Assembly: GCA_018064385.1 (NCBI GenBank)
Contig: JAGHVI010000077.1
Coordinates: 1 to 6,040 of the forward strand
Direction of reading: 5' to 3'
DNA from: Candidatus Minthenecus merdequi
Lineage (GTDB): Bacteria; Bacteroidota; Bacteroidia; Bacteroidales; Paludibacteraceae
DNA: 6,040 nucleotides
Shown piece by piece: positions 4,869-6,040 of the stretch. A program made the translations under genes and the position numbers. The notes under the pieces are model-generated. The model had not been told where the DNA came from, made no database searches, and was given only the letters and a program-made list of their open reading frames with translations. Positions within the stretch are counted from its first letter, which is position 1, and each line of letters opens with the position of its first letter.

Positions 4869-6040
4869 TTAATTTCGTTGTTATAAATGTTTTCAGCTGG
4901 TGGAACCTTATAAAGAATCTCGTAATCAGTAGCCTTCATATCTTGACCTGATTGTGCGAAGTGGTTATTACCACGTTTCTTCTGCGAGAAATCAGCCGAA
5001 CCATACTGGTTGAAACGCTTGAATGTAATAAGTCCACGACCCTCAGCAAACAACTCGACACGCCAATTATAGTAAATCTGTTTAAGAAGATCCATACCAT
5101 TCCAACTATCAACGACAGAAGGGTCAGCAAGACGCTCTTGAAGAAGTGCTTTAAGGATTGACCTTGAAGCATCCATATCATTCATATTGTAAGCGCACTC
5201 GGCAGCAACGAGGTACATCTCTTCAATACGAAGGAATACGACATCATTCTTCCAGTCACGGTCAATCTCGTCAGCAGTGACACCGCGCTTGAGGTCATAG
5301 AACTTCCAATCTGGGATATACTTCTTGGTAGCATCAAACCATTGGCAACGGATATCATTAGTCTCCATGCCATTAACAAAATATCCTTTATAGAGCAATT
5401 CATCCATACCCTTTGTAGCACCAGCGTAAGCGTAGGAATAGGTGTGGATATCAATGTGACCCCAGAACGAAGCAAGACCGCCATAATTTTCGGCAGTAAC
5501 ATCAAGACCCCACATCCAAGAAGGATTGTTAACATCAACGAAACCAGTTGTGAGGACATCATCATAAGGAAGGATTTGGTAATCACTATTCATTATGACA
5601 TCCATAGCCATTTCATAGCCTTTCTTGTAGCACTCTTGTGACTGAGCATCGGTTTGTTTTGCCCAAGCCATTTGGAGATAATTGTAAGCCTGAAGAGCTT
5701 TAGCGACATTAATGTCAATGAAAAGTTTAGAAGTACGAGTTCCGCCAGCCTTTTCGAAATGTTCAATTGCATTAGTAAGGTCACTTTCAACGAACTCACG
5801 GACACTGATGTAAGAAGAGAGAGGTCTCTCCTTGACAAGTCCAGCAGGAGTAGTATCGTTCTGAGTATAGATAGGAGCAAGGTCATAGTCAGCGCCCTTA
5901 CCTTTCTTACCATAAACAGAAGGAGTGGTGTTATCACCAGCAGCAGGACCGTAGAGGTTGGCAAGGTTGTAATAGCAATATGCACGGATGGCAAGAGCCT
6001 GTGCGTATGCATCCTGTTCTTCCTGCGTCAAGGTTGACTT
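4862..6040 (-). CDS. RagB/SusD family nutrient-uptake outer-membrane lipoprotein, C-terminal 392 residues (5' end beyond window)
   Basis: SusD-like proteins are surface lipoproteins that cap a SusC-like TonB-dependent transporter and deliver oligosaccharides or, in RagB, peptides. The frame is open to the right edge; the TTG at 6031 is internal, because KST precedes it in frame and the alignment continues. Family marks, numbered from the window edge, are: a TPR-like helix ALAIRAYCYYNLANLYG (about 15-31) matching the conserved AEARFLRAYYYF..LYG segment; FLRIEEMYLVAAECAYNMND (about 270-289) matching R.aEmyLi.AEa; NWRVELFAEGRGLITFKRF (about 322-340) matching R..EL.fEG.R..DLkR; and a closing VPPAENIYNNEIND like the usual IP..E...N. 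Complete members run about 500-600 residues, so about 100-200 N-terminal residues, including the lipoprotein signal, lie outside. A SusC/RagA gene is expected further right. The substrate cannot be read from the sequence. The end of the gene is complete (TGA at 4864-4862). Confidence 0.95.
   Translation of the reverse strand, partial: KSTLTQEEQDAYAQALAIRAYCYYNLANLYGPAAGDNTTPSVYGKKGKGADYDLAPIYTQNDTTPAGLVKERPLSSYISVREFVESDLTNAIEHFEKAGGTRTSKLFIDINVAKALQAYNYLQMAWAKQTDAQSQECYKKGYEMAMDVIMNSDYQILPYDDVLTTGFVDVNNPSWMWGLDVTAENYGGLASFWGHIDIHTYSYAYAGATKGMDELLYKGYFVNGMETNDIRCQWFDATKKYIPDWKFYDLKRGVTADEIDRDWKNDVVFLRIEEMYLVAAECAYNMNDMDASRSILKALLQERLADPSVVDSWNGMDLLKQIYYNWRVELFAEGRGLITFKRFNQYGSADFSQKKRGNNHFAQSGQDMKATDYEILYKVPPAENIYNNEIND

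Noticed and set aside
6029..6031. TTG at 6031 as the start of the SusD-like gene
   Set aside because: The frame stays open to the window edge, the conserved SusD helix begins only about 12 residues later, and the lipoprotein signal is missing, so the gene starts beyond the edge.

Overview
The window reads as a chromosomal segment from a Bacteroidota member, most likely of the order Bacteroidales. The reasons are a RagB/SusD-family protein, lipoprotein and secretion signals of Bacteroidota type, a C-terminal domain resembling a type IX secretion (T9SS) sorting signal, no Shine-Dalgarno sequences before the starts, and promoter elements that match the Bacteroidota pattern TTTG-N19/20-TAnnTTTG. 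Genus and species cannot be fixed from this sequence.

All convincing genes lie on the minus strand and read right to left. From the right edge they are: (1) the C-terminal 392 residues of a SusD/RagB-like outer-membrane nutrient-binding lipoprotein (4862-6040), cut by the window edge; (2) after 54 nt, a 462-residue surface-type lipoprotein with a BIG2 immunoglobulin-like domain and an unrecognised aromatic-rich C-terminal region (3419-4807); (3) a strong intrinsic terminator (3354-3395) followed at once by a promoter (3312-3343); (4) a 979-residue secreted M6-family metallopeptidase with a complete zinc site, C-terminal beta-sandwich domains and a probable T9SS tail (334-3273), ending at a second strong terminator (279-311).

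The left 333 bases hold no confident gene but are structured. Beyond the peptidase terminator is a consensus Bacteroidota promoter pointing left (223-253), a possible 21-residue hydrophobic ORF just downstream (143-208), and six in-phase copies of a 22-bp tandem repeat (1-132) that probably continues past the left edge.

Inferred biology: the SusD-like protein normally pairs with a SusC/RagA TonB-dependent transporter, which would lie beyond the right edge. The BIG2 lipoprotein sits where accessory surface-binding lipoproteins sit in such operons. The secreted peptidase next door suggests that the locus may degrade and import protein or peptide rather than glycan, as RagAB does. The terminator-promoter junction shows, however, that the peptidase is its own transcription unit. 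The most unusual material is the left-end promoter, mini-ORF and tandem-repeat block; in the peptidase it is a fibronectin-like domain that seems to be split by an inserted beta-sandwich.
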